This document shows, one piece after another, positions 44,110-53,660 of a stretch of DNA of 64,000 nucleotides. The stretch comes from Taklimakanibacter deserti (GTDB taxonomy: Bacteria; Pseudomonadota; Alphaproteobacteria; Rhizobiales; Aestuariivirgaceae): contig QORU01000002.1 in NCBI GenBank assembly GCA_003574785.1, positions 310,001 through 374,000 of the forward strand, read 5' to 3'. Below the pieces are notes generated by a model. That model saw only the letters and a program-made list of their open reading frames with translations. It did not search any database and was not told the origin of the DNA. The translations under genes were made by a program, and so were the position numbers. How positions within the stretch are numbered: the stretch's first letter is position 1; the number at the start of each line of letters is the position of its first letter.

Positions 44110-46401
44110 ATGACGACGGGGCGTCCAAGGGGAAGGCTGGCGCTCTCCGGGCATTTGTCCGGGGGTTTGTGCTTGGCCGCATTGCTTGCCGCAAGCCTCG
44201 GCCTCGTCACAGTGAGTTCTTTGCCGACGCCGGCCTTTGCCGCGACGGGCGATGTGCGCGACAACAAGATCAAGACGCCGCCCAAGGGCACGCGCGTCTA
44301 TGTCGTCGCCAACAAGATCACTTACGACGCGCGCACCAAGATCGCCGTCGCCATCGGCAAGGTCGTCCTCACCTACGGCAAGTACGAGCTCGTCGCGACG
44401 CGCGTCTCCTATGATCAGAAGAACGACAAGATGACGGCGGTCGGCGAGGTGAGGCTCACCGAACCCAGCGGCAACATCCTGGAAGCCGAGCGCGCCACGC
44501 TCATGAACAACTTCAAGGACGGGTTCGCCGAGCATCTGCGCCTGCTCCTGACCAACAACGCCACGATCACGGCCGATTATGCGACGCGCCAGGACGGCTA
44601 TCTCACCGTCTATGAAAACGTCGTCTACACCGCGTGCAAGGAATGCAGGCTGTCGAGCGGCAAGCCGCTATGGCAGCTCAAGTCGCGCGAGGTGACGCAC
44701 AACGAGAAGGAAGGCGTCATCTACCATCGCGACGCCACTTTCGAATTCGGCGGCGCGGACATCATCACGATGCCCTATTTCTCGCATGCCGATCCGACCG
44801 TTAAGCGGCGAACCGGTTTCCTCACGCCGAAATTCAGCTATGCCAGTATCTATGGCCTCGGCGTCGAGACGCCCTATTTCTGGAACCTGGCGCCCAATTA
44901 CGACATCACTTTCCGCCCGGTGTTCACGACCGATCAAGGCGTGCTCGCCAAAGCGGAATGGCGGCACCGCCTTGCCAATGGCGAATATAATGTCGATGTC
45001 GCCGGCATTTATCAGCTCGATACGAACCAGGATCCGCCGGGCGACACGCACTTGCGCGGCTCGGTGAGAACCGACGGCAGCTTCGCCCTCAATCGCTATT
45101 GGAACTGGGGCTGGGACGGCACGCTCGTCAGCGATCAAGAGTTCATGGACAAATACAAGATCGACAGCCGTGACGAGGCGATCAACCAAGTCTACATAAC
45201 CGGCTTGCGCGGCCGCAATTACTTCTCCGCCCAGGCGCTCAATTTCGAGCCGCTTGACCCGGATGAAGTGGACGATTTCTACCCCTATGCGGTCCCCTAT
45301 ATCCAGCACAGCTACACGTTCGATCAGCCGGTGCTGGGCGGCGAGTTCGGCTACAGCTGGAACGTCTACAGCCTGCACCGCACGGATTCGATTCTCGGCA
45401 CCGATCCGCGCGTGAACCTGATCGGGACCGACCTCGGCACCGACCAGACGCGCGGCGTCGCCAATCTCAACTGGCAGCGTCAGATCATCAACGGCATGGG
45501 CCAGGTCATCACGCCCTTCGCCAATCTGCGCGGCGATCTCTACGTCACGGAAAATCTGCCGGACGACAACGGCCTGACGGAAGAGTCGGAGACGACCACG
45601 CGCTTCCAGCCGACGGCCGGCCTCGACGCCCGCTGGCCTTTCCTCGCCAATACCGAAGGCGGCCAGCACATCCTCACGCCCGTCGCCCAGGTCATCTCCT
45701 CGACCAACGAGGAGCGCGAAGACGACGTCAGCGATGAAGACTCCATCGCGGTGAATTTCGATGCCTCGAGTCTCTTCCTGCATGACCGCTTCAACGGGCT
45801 CGACCGCTATGAAGGCGGCACCCGCGTCAATGCCGGCGTGCTCTATACGTTCCTCTCCCAGAATGGCGGCTTCCTGCGTGCCAGCTTCGGCGAATCATTC
45901 CATGTCGCCGGCGAGAACAGTTTTGAAGAGGATAGCGGCCTCGAGGGCACGAACTCCGATCTCGTCACGGCTATCGCCTGGCAACCTTGGGACAGCGTGC
46001 GGCTCTCCTACCAGGCCCGTATCGAGGAGGACTTCTCGGATATCAATGTTCAGGAAGCGGCCCTAAGCCTCAATTTCGACAGGTTTTCCGGGTCAATCTC
46101 CTATGCTAGCCTCAAAGCGGATCCGCATGTGGATCGTCCGGATGACGAGCAACAGGTCTGGGGTGCCGTCGGCTGGAACTTCTCCGGCGGATGGAGCGTC
46201 TATGCCGGTGCGCGCTACGATATCGAGGACAGCAAGCTGCTCAAGGATACGGTCGGCATCGGTTACAACTGTGATTGCTTCAATTTCCGCATTTTCTACG
46301 AAGAGGACCGTGCGGATGAGGATGAGAAAGTTGACCGGTCTGTCCTGTTCTCGATCGATCTCAAATCGCTCGGCGGCGATGACGTTCTGCCGGCTCCCTA
46401 G
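44110..46401 (+). CDS. lptD: LPS-assembly protein LptD
   Basis: A 763-residue outer membrane protein. After a signal peptide (to about residue 44, TPAFA) comes the OstA-like jellyroll that receives lipopolysaccharide (YVVANKITYDARTKIAVAIG, KVVLTYGKYELVATRVSYDQ), then a long beta-barrel domain (TGFLTPKFSYASIYGLGVET). A CKEC pair near residue 178 and a CDC pair near residue 722 correspond to the conserved disulfide cysteines. LptD with LptE inserts LPS into the outer leaflet. The ATG at 44110 opens the signal peptide; frames from 44047 add unlikely residues. surA follows with its own promoter. Confidence 0.95.
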   Translation: MTTGRPRGRLALSGHLSGGLCLAALLAASLGLVTVSSLPTPAFAATGDVRDNKIKTPPKGTRVYVVANKITYDARTKIAVAIGKVVLTYGKYELVATRVSYDQKNDKMTAVGEVRLTEPSGNILEAERATLMNNFKDGFAEHLRLLLTNNATITADYATRQDGYLTVYENVVYTACKECRLSSGKPLWQLKSREVTHNEKEGVIYHRDATFEFGGADIITMPYFSHADPTVKRRTGFLTPKFSYASIYGLGVETPYFWNLAPNYDITFRPVFTTDQGVLAKAEWRHRLANGEYNVDVAGIYQLDTNQDPPGDTHLRGSVRTDGSFALNRYWNWGWDGTLVSDQEFMDKYKIDSRDEAINQVYITGLRGRNYFSAQALNFEPLDPDEVDDFYPYAVPYIQHSYTFDQPVLGGEFGYSWNVYSLHRTDSILGTDPRVNLIGTDLGTDQTRGVANLNWQRQIINGMGQVITPFANLRGDLYVTENLPDDNGLTEESETTTRFQPTAGLDARWPFLANTEGGQHILTPVAQVISSTNEEREDDVSDEDSIAVNFDASSLFLHDRFNGLDRYEGGTRVNAGVLYTFLSQNGGFLRASFGESFHVAGENSFEEDSGLEGTNSDLVTAIAWQPWDSVRLSYQARIEEDFSDINVQEAALSLNFDRFSGSISYASLKADPHVDRPDDEQQVWGAVGWNFSGGWSVYAGARYDIEDSKLLKDTVGIGYNCDCFNFRIFYEEDRADEDEKVDRSVLFSIDLKSLGGDDVLPAP

Positions 46402-46451
46402 AGAAAATCGCACCATGAGCTTGCCCCGGATGCGATCCCAGGGTGCGGACT

Positions 46452-46480
46452 TTGGCAACCAGGCCTTATCTCAGTATACT
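46452..46480 (+). promoter_or_regulatory. surA: Sigma-70-type promoter of surA
   Basis: TTGGCA (46452-46457) and TATACT (46475-46480) are exactly 17 bases apart, each one or two bases from consensus. The -10 lies inside a perfect 12-base palindrome TCAGTATACTGA (46471-46482). A hairpin (CGGCGAAG/CTTCGCCG, 46501-46524) follows before the surA ATG at 46552. Confidence 0.6.
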
Positions 46481-46500
46481 GATTTGATCCGCTTCCGCGC

Positions 46501-46524
46501 CGGCGAAGTGATTTCCCTTCGCCG
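46501..46524 (+). other. Leader hairpin upstream of surA
   Basis: CGGCGAAG (46501-46508) pairs with CTTCGCCG (46517-46524) around an 8-base loop. It would lie near the 5' end of a transcript from the promoter at 46452-46480. No T run follows, so it is not a terminator; it may stabilise the mRNA. Confidence 0.4.
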
Positions 46525-46551
46525 TGAAGCACGCTAGAGACTGATGTCATC

Positions 46552-47529
46552 ATGAAGACCGGAATTCTTTTCGCTGCGGCGCTGGCCGCTTGTGCATTCA
46601 CATCCACCCTCCCAGTCCGCGCCGAAAGCCAGGGCGTCCTGGTCACCGTCAATGACCGTCCGATTACGAGCTTCGACGTCCAGCAGCGCATCCAGCTCAA
46701 TGCTATCCTCGGGCGCGGCCAAGGCAGTGTCGCCGAGCAGCGCAAGCGCGCCCTGCAGAACCTGATCGACGATCAGGTCAAGCTGGCGGAAGCCAAGAAG
46801 TTAGGAGCCACTCCCGATGATAAGATGATCAACGCCCAGATCGACAAGATGGCCAAGGGTTCCAATACCGACGCCAAGGGGCTTGCCGCCCAGCTCAAGT
46901 CCAAGGGCTCCTCGATATCCGCCTTGCGCACCCTCGTAACCGCACAGATCTCGTTCAACAGGTTGATCAGCAGTTTGTACAAGGTGAAGGTCGAAGTCGA
47001 TCCGGCCGAGATCGACAGGAAATACAACGAATTTGCCAATGACCCGCGGCTGCAGCCGATCACCGTCTATGAGATCATGGAGATCGAGATGCCGGTGGAG
47101 AATACCGGCGAAGCCATGGCGCAGCAATTGCTCGTCGCGCGCGCGGCGGATGCTGCCCAGTATCGCAGCAAATTCAAGGGCTGCGCCAGCGCCCGGCAGG
47201 CCGCCGGCGGCATTTTCAACGTCCAGATCGGCAAGCGCATGCAGGCCGATGGGCGCAAGCTGCCGAAGCCCCTGAAAGCGGCGCTCGACAAGGCCGGCAC
47301 CGGCGGCCTCATCGGCCCGGCACGCAGCCGGAGCGGCATCCAGCTGATCGCCTTCTGCGGCAAGAAGAACATCGCGCCCGACAAGCCGACGCGCCAGCAG
47401 GTCGAGATGATGCTCAGCAACAAAAAATACGACGTCTATGAAGAGCGCTACATGCGCGAGCTTCGGCGCAACGCCTTTATCGAATACAAGGACGCGAAGG
47501 CACCTGAGGATGCGAAGGCCACCGAGTGA
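46552..47529 (+). CDS. surA: SurA-type periplasmic chaperone
   Basis: A 325-residue protein with a signal peptide (MKTGILFAAALAACAFTSTL, cut after VRA near residue 24). The SurA N-terminal chaperone domain follows (VLVTVNDRPITSFDVQQRIQ, NLIDDQVKLAEAKKLGATPD). A single parvulin-like region (about 165-275) seems weak or degenerate; E. coli SurA has two. It escorts outer membrane proteins through the periplasm. It lies between lptD and pdxA, and its stop overlaps the pdxA GTG start (GTGA). Confidence 0.85.
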   Translation: MKTGILFAAALAACAFTSTLPVRAESQGVLVTVNDRPITSFDVQQRIQLNAILGRGQGSVAEQRKRALQNLIDDQVKLAEAKKLGATPDDKMINAQIDKMAKGSNTDAKGLAAQLKSKGSSISALRTLVTAQISFNRLISSLYKVKVEVDPAEIDRKYNEFANDPRLQPITVYEIMEIEMPVENTGEAMAQQLLVARAADAAQYRSKFKGCASARQAAGGIFNVQIGKRMQADGRKLPKPLKAALDKAGTGGLIGPARSRSGIQLIAFCGKKNIAPDKPTRQQVEMMLSNKKYDVYEERYMRELRRNAFIEYKDAKAPEDAKATE

Positions 47530-48560
47530 GCGCTCGCGCGGCGCAGGCCGTTGACCTCCCCCTTGCGCTGACCATCGGGGAGCCTGGCGGCATCGGACCC
47601 GACATCACGGCCAAGGCCTGGCTCGCGCTCAAGGATCACACCCGTCTCGCCTTTTTTGTCCTCGGCGACGCAGGCTTCCTGCGCCAGAGGTTTGCTCGCC
47701 GCGCGGATATTCTGCCTGTGCAAGAGATCGAGACGCCAGGCGAGGCCGCCGCGATCTTCCGCCGCGCCCTTCCCGTCATCGACCTGCCGTTCACGACGCA
47801 GCCTGAAACGGGCCGGTTCAGCGCCGCGACCGCCGCCACGGTGATCGGCGCCATCGACAAGGCCGTCGAACTTGCCCTCGCCGGCGCGATCTCCGCGATC
47901 GTGACCAATCCGATCCAGAAGGAAGCACTCTATGCGGCAGGCTTCAGCCATCAGGGGCATACGGATTATCTCGCGCATCTGGCGCGCCGCCACGGCCGTG
48001 ACGCCGAGCCGGTGATGATGCTGTGCGCGCAAGATCTGCGCGCCATACCCGTCACCGTGCATATCGCGCTCGCCGAGGTGCCGCGGCAGCTCACCCAAGA
48101 GCTCATCATCCGGCAGGCGCGGGTCGCGGCGCGCGATCTCGAACAGCGCTTCGGCATCGCCCGCCCGAGGCTCGCTTTCACCGGCCTCAATCCGCATGCC
48201 GGCGAGAATGGCGCCATGGGCAAGGAAGAACAGACCATCATTGCGCCGGCGCTCGCTCAGCTGCGCGCCGAGGGCCTTGCCGTCATCGGCCCGCTTCCCG
48301 CCGATACCGCCTTCCATGCCGAAGCGCGCGCGAGCTATGACGCGATCCTGTGCATGTATCACGACCAGGCGCTGATCCCGGTCAAGACGCTGGATTTCCA
48401 TGGCGGGGTCAATTGCACGCTGGGCCTTCCCTTCATCCGCACGTCGCCGGATCATGGCACGGCCTTGAGCCTGGCAGGCACCGGCAAGGCTAATCCTCAG
48501 AGCCTCATCCAGGCAGTGACCCTTGCCGGCGACATCGCCCGGCGAGTCCGATGCCGCTGA
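47526..48560 (+). CDS. pdxA: 4-hydroxythreonine-4-phosphate dehydrogenase
   Basis: A 344-residue enzyme of vitamin B6 synthesis. PdxA landmarks are [14 protein letters not shown] at the start, [29 protein letters not shown] and [20 protein letters not shown] followed by [13 protein letters not shown], which carry the metal-binding histidines. It oxidises 4-phosphohydroxy-L-threonine with NAD. The GTG start at 47526 overlaps the surA stop, and the 3' end overlaps rsmA by ten bases, so surA-pdxA-rsmA are tightly coupled. Confidence 0.95.
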   Translation: MSARAAQAVDLPLALTIGEPGGIGPDITAKAWLALKDHTRLAFFVLGDAGFLRQRFARRADILPVQEIETPGEAAAIFRRALPVIDLPFTTQPETGRFSAATAATVIGAIDKAVELALAGAISAIVTNPIQKEALYAAGFSHQGHTDYLAHLARRHGRDAEPVMMLCAQDLRAIPVTVHIALAEVPRQLTQELIIRQARVAARDLEQRFGIARPRLAFTGLNPHAGENGAMGKEEQTIIAPALAQLRAEGLAVIGPLPADTAFHAEARASYDAILCMYHDQALIPVKTLDFHGGVNCTLGLPFIRTSPDHGTALSLAGTGKANPQSLIQAVTLAGDIARRVRCR

Positions 48561-49399
48561 GCGAGGACGGGCTGCCGCCGCTGCGCGAGGTCATCGCGCG
48601 CCACGGCCTCGATGCGCGCAAGAGCCTCGGCCAGAATTTCCTCTTCGATCTCAATCTCACCCGACGCATCGCGCGCAGCGCAGCACCCCTCGATGCCGCG
48701 ACCATCGTCGAAGTCGGACCCGGTCCCGGCGGCCTCACCCGCGCCCTCCTTCTCGAAGGCGCGAAGAAGGTCATCGCGGTCGAGAAGGACCAGCGCGCCC
48801 TGCCCGCGCTCGAGGAAATCGCGGCGCACTATCCGGGCCGTCTCGAGATCATCGCGGCCGATGCCTTGCGCCACGATCTTGCGAGCCATATCGACGGCGA
48901 GGCCAAGATCGTCGCCAATCTGCCCTACAATATCGCGACGGTTCTGTTGACCGGCTGGCTGACGGGCCCCTGGCCGCCGTGGTTCTCGTCGCTGACGCTG
49001 ATGTTCCAGAAGGAAGTAGCCGAGCGCATCGTCGCGGCACCCAGATCCGAATCCTATGGAAGGCTTGCGGTCCTCAGCCAATGGTGCGCCGGGGCGCGAA
49101 AGCTCTTCGATATCGACCGGCGCGCCTTCAGTCCGCCGCCCAAGATCACGTCCTCGGTGGTCCAGCTCGTCCCGAAGACGGTGCGCGAGCCCGCTTGCGA
49201 CGTGAGCATGCTGGAGAAAGTGACCGCGGCGGCCTTCGGCCAGCGCCGCAAGATGCTGCGCTCGAGCCTCAAGAGCATCAGCCCCGATCCTTCGCAACTT
49301 CTTGCAAATCTTGGCATCGATGCCAATCTGCGCGCCGAGCAGCTGACGGTCGCCGATTTTGCCCGCATCGCCGCCGCTCTCGGAGCCGACAGACCATGA
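48551..49399 (+). CDS. rsmA: 16S rRNA dimethyladenosine transferase
   Basis: A 282-residue S-adenosylmethionine-dependent enzyme. [20 protein letters not shown], the cofactor loop [14 protein letters not shown], and the catalytic [11 protein letters not shown] near residue 119 are the KsgA/RsmA hallmarks. It dimethylates two adjacent adenines near the 3' end of 16S rRNA. Its start lies ten bases inside pdxA and its stop overlaps the alcohol dehydrogenase start as ATGA. The overlapping +1 frame is open along the whole gene, but is only a shadow. Confidence 0.96.
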   Translation: MPLSEDGLPPLREVIARHGLDARKSLGQNFLFDLNLTRRIARSAAPLDAATIVEVGPGPGGLTRALLLEGAKKVIAVEKDQRALPALEEIAAHYPGRLEIIAADALRHDLASHIDGEAKIVANLPYNIATVLLTGWLTGPWPPWFSSLTLMFQKEVAERIVAAPRSESYGRLAVLSQWCAGARKLFDIDRRAFSPPPKITSSVVQLVPKTVREPACDVSMLEKVTAAAFGQRRKMLRSSLKSISPDPSQLLANLGIDANLRAEQLTVADFARIAAALGADRP

Positions 49400-50445
49400 T
49401 CCGCCAATCGCTTCTCTCTTATGGCTCGCCGCTCACCGAGACGGCCGCGCCGCTCCCCGAGCCCACAGGCAGCGAAGTCCTGCTCAGGGTCTCCTCCTGC
49501 GGTGTGTGCCACAGCGATCTTCATTTGCAGGATGGATTTTTCGATCTCGGCGACGGCAAGCGCCTCGATATCGCCGCGGGCCGAAAGCTTCCCTTCACGC
49601 TCGGCCATGAGATTTCGGGCCATGTCGAGAGCGCCGGACCTGAGGCGGGCGAGATCGACCCCGGCACGTTCTACGTCGCCTATCCCTGGTGCGGCTGCCG
49701 TGACTGCGAACGCTGCCGCAAGGGCGAAGAGCATCTGTGCGATGCGCCGCGCCAGCTCGGCATCAATGTCGATGGCGGCTATGCGAGCCACGTCCTCGTG
49801 CCGCATCCGCGCTATCTGATCGAGGCCCAGGGCGTCGATGCAAGGCTCGCCGGCAGCTATATGTGCTCAGGCCTCACCGCCTACAGCGCCATCCGCAAGG
49901 CCGAGAGATATCTCGAGGATCAAGGGGCGCTGATGATCGTCGGCCTCGGCGGTGTCGGCATGATGGGGCTCGAGATCGCCCGCGCTTTGACGCCGGCGCG
50001 CAAATATGCCGCCGATGTCGTCGCCGCGAAACGCGAGACCGCGCTCACCCTCGGCGCCGAGGCTGCCTTCGATCCCAGCGTCGCCGATGCGCGCAAGACC
50101 GTCCTCAAGCAGGCCGGTCCGATCAGCGCGGCGATCGACTTCGTGGGCTCGGAAGCCTCGCTCAATTTCGCGCAAAGCATCGTCGGCAAAGGCGGGGCCG
50201 TGATCATCGTCGGACTGATGGGCGGCAGGTTCACCCTGCCCGTGCCGATGTTCCCGTTGCGCGAACTGACGCTCTCCGGCTCCTATGTCGGCAGCCTCGC
50301 GGAAGCGCGCGAATTGATGGCGCTGGTCCGAGCCGGGCGCATCCGGCCGATTCCCGTCGATGAGCGCCCGCTCTCTGAAGCCAATGCCGCGCTCACCGAT
50401 CTGCGCGCCGGCAGCGTGACCGGCCGGGTCGTTCTCAGGGCTTAG
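49396..50445 (+). CDS. Zinc-dependent alcohol dehydrogenase
   Basis: A 349-residue medium-chain dehydrogenase. Catalytic zinc ligands are visible as C38 ([12 protein letters not shown]) and H71 (LGHEISGHV); structural zinc cysteines are C101, C104, C107 and C115 ([17 protein letters not shown]). The NAD loop is [15 protein letters not shown] near residue 178. The exact alcohol is unknown. The start at 49396 overlaps the rsmA stop (ATGA); an extended frame back to 48523 runs through rsmA and is not real. It closes the lptD-to-rsmA gene run and is convergent with the LysR gene. Confidence 0.9.
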   Translation: MIRQSLLSYGSPLTETAAPLPEPTGSEVLLRVSSCGVCHSDLHLQDGFFDLGDGKRLDIAAGRKLPFTLGHEISGHVESAGPEAGEIDPGTFYVAYPWCGCRDCERCRKGEEHLCDAPRQLGINVDGGYASHVLVPHPRYLIEAQGVDARLAGSYMCSGLTAYSAIRKAERYLEDQGALMIVGLGGVGMMGLEIARALTPARKYAADVVAAKRETALTLGAEAAFDPSVADARKTVLKQAGPISAAIDFVGSEASLNFAQSIVGKGGAVIIVGLMGGRFTLPVPMFPLRELTLSGSYVGSLAEARELMALVRAGRIRPIPVDERPLSEANAALTDLRAGSVTGRVVLRA

Positions 50446-50460
50446 CAGCGCATAGACCCC

Positions 50461-51384
50461 TCAGCGCGCGGCGTAGTCGCCGAACGCTTCGCAACGCAGG
50501 GCGAACAAGCGCTCGCTGAGGAAATCGACCAGTACCCTGACTTTCGGCGAGAGATTCCGGTTCGACGGCCAGAGCAAACGGAACTGGCCGGGACCATCGA
50601 TGTGCTCCATGAGGATCGTGCGCAGCGCACCTTCAGCCAGCGGTTCGCGGGCGAGGAAATCCGGCAGGCAGCCGATACCGAGGCCCCTGACGGTGGCGCC
50701 GCGCAAGGCTTCCATATTGTTGCAGGTGAGGACGGTGCGGACGCGCAATTCGGTCTCGCCCGCCGGCAGCGTCAGCGGCCAGTCCTGGAGCTTGCCGCTG
50801 TTGGGGAAGCGGAAACGGATGCTGAGATGCCGGTCGAGATCGCGCAGGGTTTTCGGCACGCCGTGACGTTCGAGATAGGCAGGTGCGGCGCACAGGAGAA
50901 GCTGGAAGGGGCGCAGTGCCCGTGACATCAGGCGCGAATCGGGCAGATCGCCGCTGCGGATCGCGACATCGACGCCCTCCTCGATGAGATCGACGATCCG
51001 GTCGTTAAAATCGAGATCGAGCTCGATCTCGGGGTAGCGCGCCATGAAGTCGGGCAAGAGCGGCAGCAGGAAATGATAACTGACGATGGGCGATGAGAGC
51101 TTGAGCCGGCCGCGCGGCTTCTCCTGCGCCTCAGCCAGTACGGCATGGGCATCCTCGAGATCATCGAGGATGCGCCGGCACCTTTCATGGAAGAGACGGC
51201 CCTCCTCGGTCAGCCTGAGGCTGCGGGTCGAGCGCTGAAACAATCTCGTGCCGAGCTGCTGCTCGAGCTTCGCCACGGCCTTGCCGACGGCGGAAGCGGA
51301 CAAGCCGAGGACGCGGCCGGCTTTGACGAAGCTGCCGAGATCGGCGGTGCGAACAAAGGCTTCCAGTCCCGACAGTCGATCCAT
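50461..51384 (-). CDS. LysR family transcriptional regulator
   Basis: A 307-residue regulator. The N-terminal helix-turn-helix is MDRLSGLEAFVRTADLGSFV, ASAVGKAVAKLEQQLGTRLF, QRSTRSLRLTEEG; the effector domain follows from about 90. It belongs to the common DmlR/AaeR-like group by appearance. GAGAGG ahead of the ATG at 51384 is better than the first ATG four codons upstream. It is divergent from the MFS transporter gene, which it probably controls. Confidence 0.9.
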   Translation of the reverse strand: MDRLSGLEAFVRTADLGSFVKAGRVLGLSASAVGKAVAKLEQQLGTRLFQRSTRSLRLTEEGRLFHERCRRILDDLEDAHAVLAEAQEKPRGRLKLSSPIVSYHFLLPLLPDFMARYPEIELDLDFNDRIVDLIEEGVDVAIRSGDLPDSRLMSRALRPFQLLLCAAPAYLERHGVPKTLRDLDRHLSIRFRFPNSGKLQDWPLTLPAGETELRVRTVLTCNNMEALRGATVRGLGIGCLPDFLAREPLAEGALRTILMEHIDGPGQFRLLWPSNRNLSPKVRVLVDFLSERLFALRCEAFGDYAAR

Positions 51385-51499
51385 GGCGCCTCTCATTCGA
51401 GCGTTTTGTTCCGGTATGATCGGAAATCTACCCCAATTTCGATGAGATTACCGCATGAATATCTTTCTTGGTGATCCAACCGAACCCAACGGGATTCCC

Positions 51500-52993
51500 A
51501 TGACCGATACGATCTTGGCCGGGGCGCCGGCCGCTACCCGAAGGCTCCTGGTCCTTCTCACCGTGTGCCTCGCCGCCGCGGCGATGCCTCTCGCCTTCAC
51601 CGGACCTGCCGTCGCCCTTCCCGCCATCAGTCAGGCGTTGGGCTCGAGCCCCGTCGCCCTCAACTGGGTGACCAACGCCTTCATGCTGGCTTTCGGCAGC
51701 AGCCTGATGGCGTCGGGATCCCTCGCCGACGGCTATGGCCGCAAGCGTCTCTTCCTCGTGGGTGTCGCGGGCTTTGCGCTCATCTCGCTCGCGCTTGCCG
51801 CGGCCCCCGATATCATCTGGTTCGATCTCTTGCGCGCGGCCCAGGGTGCCGCGGCGGCGGTTGCCTTTTCCGCCGGCATGGCATCGCTTGCCCAGGAATT
51901 CGACGGGGCATCGCGCCTGCGCGCCTTCAGCTTCGTCGGCACGAGTTTCGGCATTGGCCTGGCTTTCGGGCCGATAGCGGCGGGCGCGATGATCGAAGGC
52001 TTCGGCTGGCCGGCGATATTCATCCTCGTCGTCGCCCTGGCGCTGATGGCTTTCACCTTGGGCGCCGTTGTCATGCGCGAATCACGCGACCCGGACGCCA
52101 GGGGTCTCGACTGGCCGGGCGCGCTCAGCTTCACGGCAGCGCTTTCGCTCTTCACCTTCGGCGTGCTGCAGGCGCCGGAGAGCGGCTGGAGCGATCCTTT
52201 TGTCATCGCTCTCCTCCTCGCAGGTGCTGCGATCTTCGCCCTCTTCTGCGCCATCGAGAACCGCGTGGCGCGTCCGATGCTCGATCTCTCGCTCTTTCGC
52301 TATCCGCGCTTTGTCGGCGTCCAGCTCCTGGCCGCCGCCCCCGCCTATGCCTTCGTCGTCCTGCTCATCCTGCTGCCCATCCGCTTCATCGGCATCGAAG
52401 GCATGACTGAGATCGCCGCCGGCCGCATGATGATCGCACTCTCGGCCCCCCTCCTCGTCCTGCCCATCGCCTCAGGCCTTCTCGTCCGCTGGCTCAAGCC
52501 CTCGACGATTTGCGCGACCGGGCTCGTCATCTCGGCGGCCGGCCTCCTCTGGCTGAGCTTCGTTCCGGCCGGCGAGGCGAGCATTGCCGTGCTGGCGCCC
52601 CTGGCGGTGATCGGCACCGGGATCAGCCTGCCCTGGGGTCTGATGGACGGGCTCGCCGTCAGCGTCGTTCCCACGGAGCGCGCCGGCATGGCGACCGGCA
52701 TCTTCAGCACCACGCGCGTCGCCGGCGAGGGTGTGGCGCTCGCAGTGGTCAATGCCGTGCTGTCAGGCCTGACGGCCACCGCTCTCGCCGCTCCCGACGC
52801 AAGTCCTGCCGCGCAAAGGCTCGTCACCGGCGATCTCGCCGGCGCTGCGGCACTCCTGCCTCAGCTCGATCATGCCGCACTGATCCACGGCTATGCGGGC
52901 GCTTTCGCACTGCTGCTCGTGCTGCTTGCCGCGATCACGCTCCTCACCGCGCTCGTCATCTTCCTGTTCCTCGGCAAGAGCGGTCCGACGTGA
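51500..52993 (+). CDS. MFS transporter, DHA2 (14-segment) drug efflux type
   Basis: A 497-residue membrane protein with about fourteen hydrophobic segments. Motif A-like GSLADGYGRKRLFLVGVAGF and the segment GPAVALPAISQALGSSPVAL with LNWVTNAFMLAFGSSL are typical of the DHA2 drug:proton antiporters. The usual partner membrane fusion protein is absent. Two starts are possible, 51455 and 51500; the later one gives a normal N-terminus. The divergent LysR gene shares the upstream region. Confidence 0.88.
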   Translation: MTDTILAGAPAATRRLLVLLTVCLAAAAMPLAFTGPAVALPAISQALGSSPVALNWVTNAFMLAFGSSLMASGSLADGYGRKRLFLVGVAGFALISLALAAAPDIIWFDLLRAAQGAAAAVAFSAGMASLAQEFDGASRLRAFSFVGTSFGIGLAFGPIAAGAMIEGFGWPAIFILVVALALMAFTLGAVVMRESRDPDARGLDWPGALSFTAALSLFTFGVLQAPESGWSDPFVIALLLAGAAIFALFCAIENRVARPMLDLSLFRYPRFVGVQLLAAAPAYAFVVLLILLPIRFIGIEGMTEIAAGRMMIALSAPLLVLPIASGLLVRWLKPSTICATGLVISAAGLLWLSFVPAGEASIAVLAPLAVIGTGISLPWGLMDGLAVSVVPTERAGMATGIFSTTRVAGEGVALAVVNAVLSGLTATALAAPDASPAAQRLVTGDLAGAAALLPQLDHAALIHGYAGAFALLLVLLAAITLLTALVIFLFLGKSGPT

Positions 52994-53009
52994 ACCGGGC
53001 CGGATCACG

Positions 53010-53660
53010 TCAGAGCGTCTTGTTCAGCTTACGGACGAATTCGGTCAGTCCGATGCGGCGCTTGCGGCGCAGCCTTTCCGCCGTCAGGATGGCGGTGATC
53101 TCGGCGCTGGCGGTCTCGACATCGTCATTGACGATGACATAGTCGTATTCCGCCCAGTGGCTCATCTCGCGCGAGGCCTCGGCCATGCGCTTGGCGACAA
53201 CCGAGGATGAATCCTGGGCGCGCTTGATCAGGCGGTCGCGCAATTCGTCGGTCGAGGGCGGCAGGATGAAGATGCGCACCAGATCGTCGCCCATCGCCTG
53301 CTCGAGCTGCTGGGTGCCCTGCCAGTCGATATCGAACAGGACATCGCGGCCCTTGGCGAGCGCATCCTCGACCGGCAGTCGCGGCGTGCCATAGAGATTG
53401 CCGAATACTTCCGCATATTCGAGAAGCTCGCCCTCATCGCGCATCTCGAAGAAGCGTTCCTTGGAGATGAAGAAATAATCCTTGCCGTCGAGCTCGCCGG
53501 GCCGCGGCGGCCGCGTCGTCACCGACACCGACATGCGGATATGATGATCGGAGGCGAGCAAAGCGCGCGACAGCGTGGTCTTGCCCGCACCCGAGGGCGA
53601 GGACATGACCAGGAGGAGACCGCGCCTTGCGATCGCCGTCTTTGACTTGCCGCTACTCAA
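53010..53660 (-). CDS. gmk: Guanylate kinase
   Basis: A 216-residue kinase with P-loop SSPSGAGKTTLSRALL and the GMP-binding stretch SVSVTTRPPRPGELDGKDYF. It phosphorylates GMP to GDP. The start is a TTG at 53660 overlapping the yicC stop by eight bases. The first ATG (53606) would begin right at the P-loop and remove the first beta strand, so the TTG is preferred. The yicC-gmk pairing is widespread in bacteria. Confidence 0.94.
   Translation of the reverse strand: MSSGKSKTAIARRGLLLVMSSPSGAGKTTLSRALLASDHHIRMSVSVTTRPPRPGELDGKDYFFISKERFFEMRDEGELLEYAEVFGNLYGTPRLPVEDALAKGRDVLFDIDWQGTQQLEQAMGDDLVRIFILPPSTDELRDRLIKRAQDSSSVVAKRMAEASREMSHWAEYDYVIVNDDVETASAEITAILTAERLRRKRRIGLTEFVRKLNKTL

Noticed and set aside
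48523..49395. Extension of the alcohol dehydrogenase frame upstream through rsmA
   Set aside because: The extra 291 codons are the +1 frame of rsmA and read as Arg/Pro-rich nonsense. The ATGA overlap at 49396 gives a normal dehydrogenase start.
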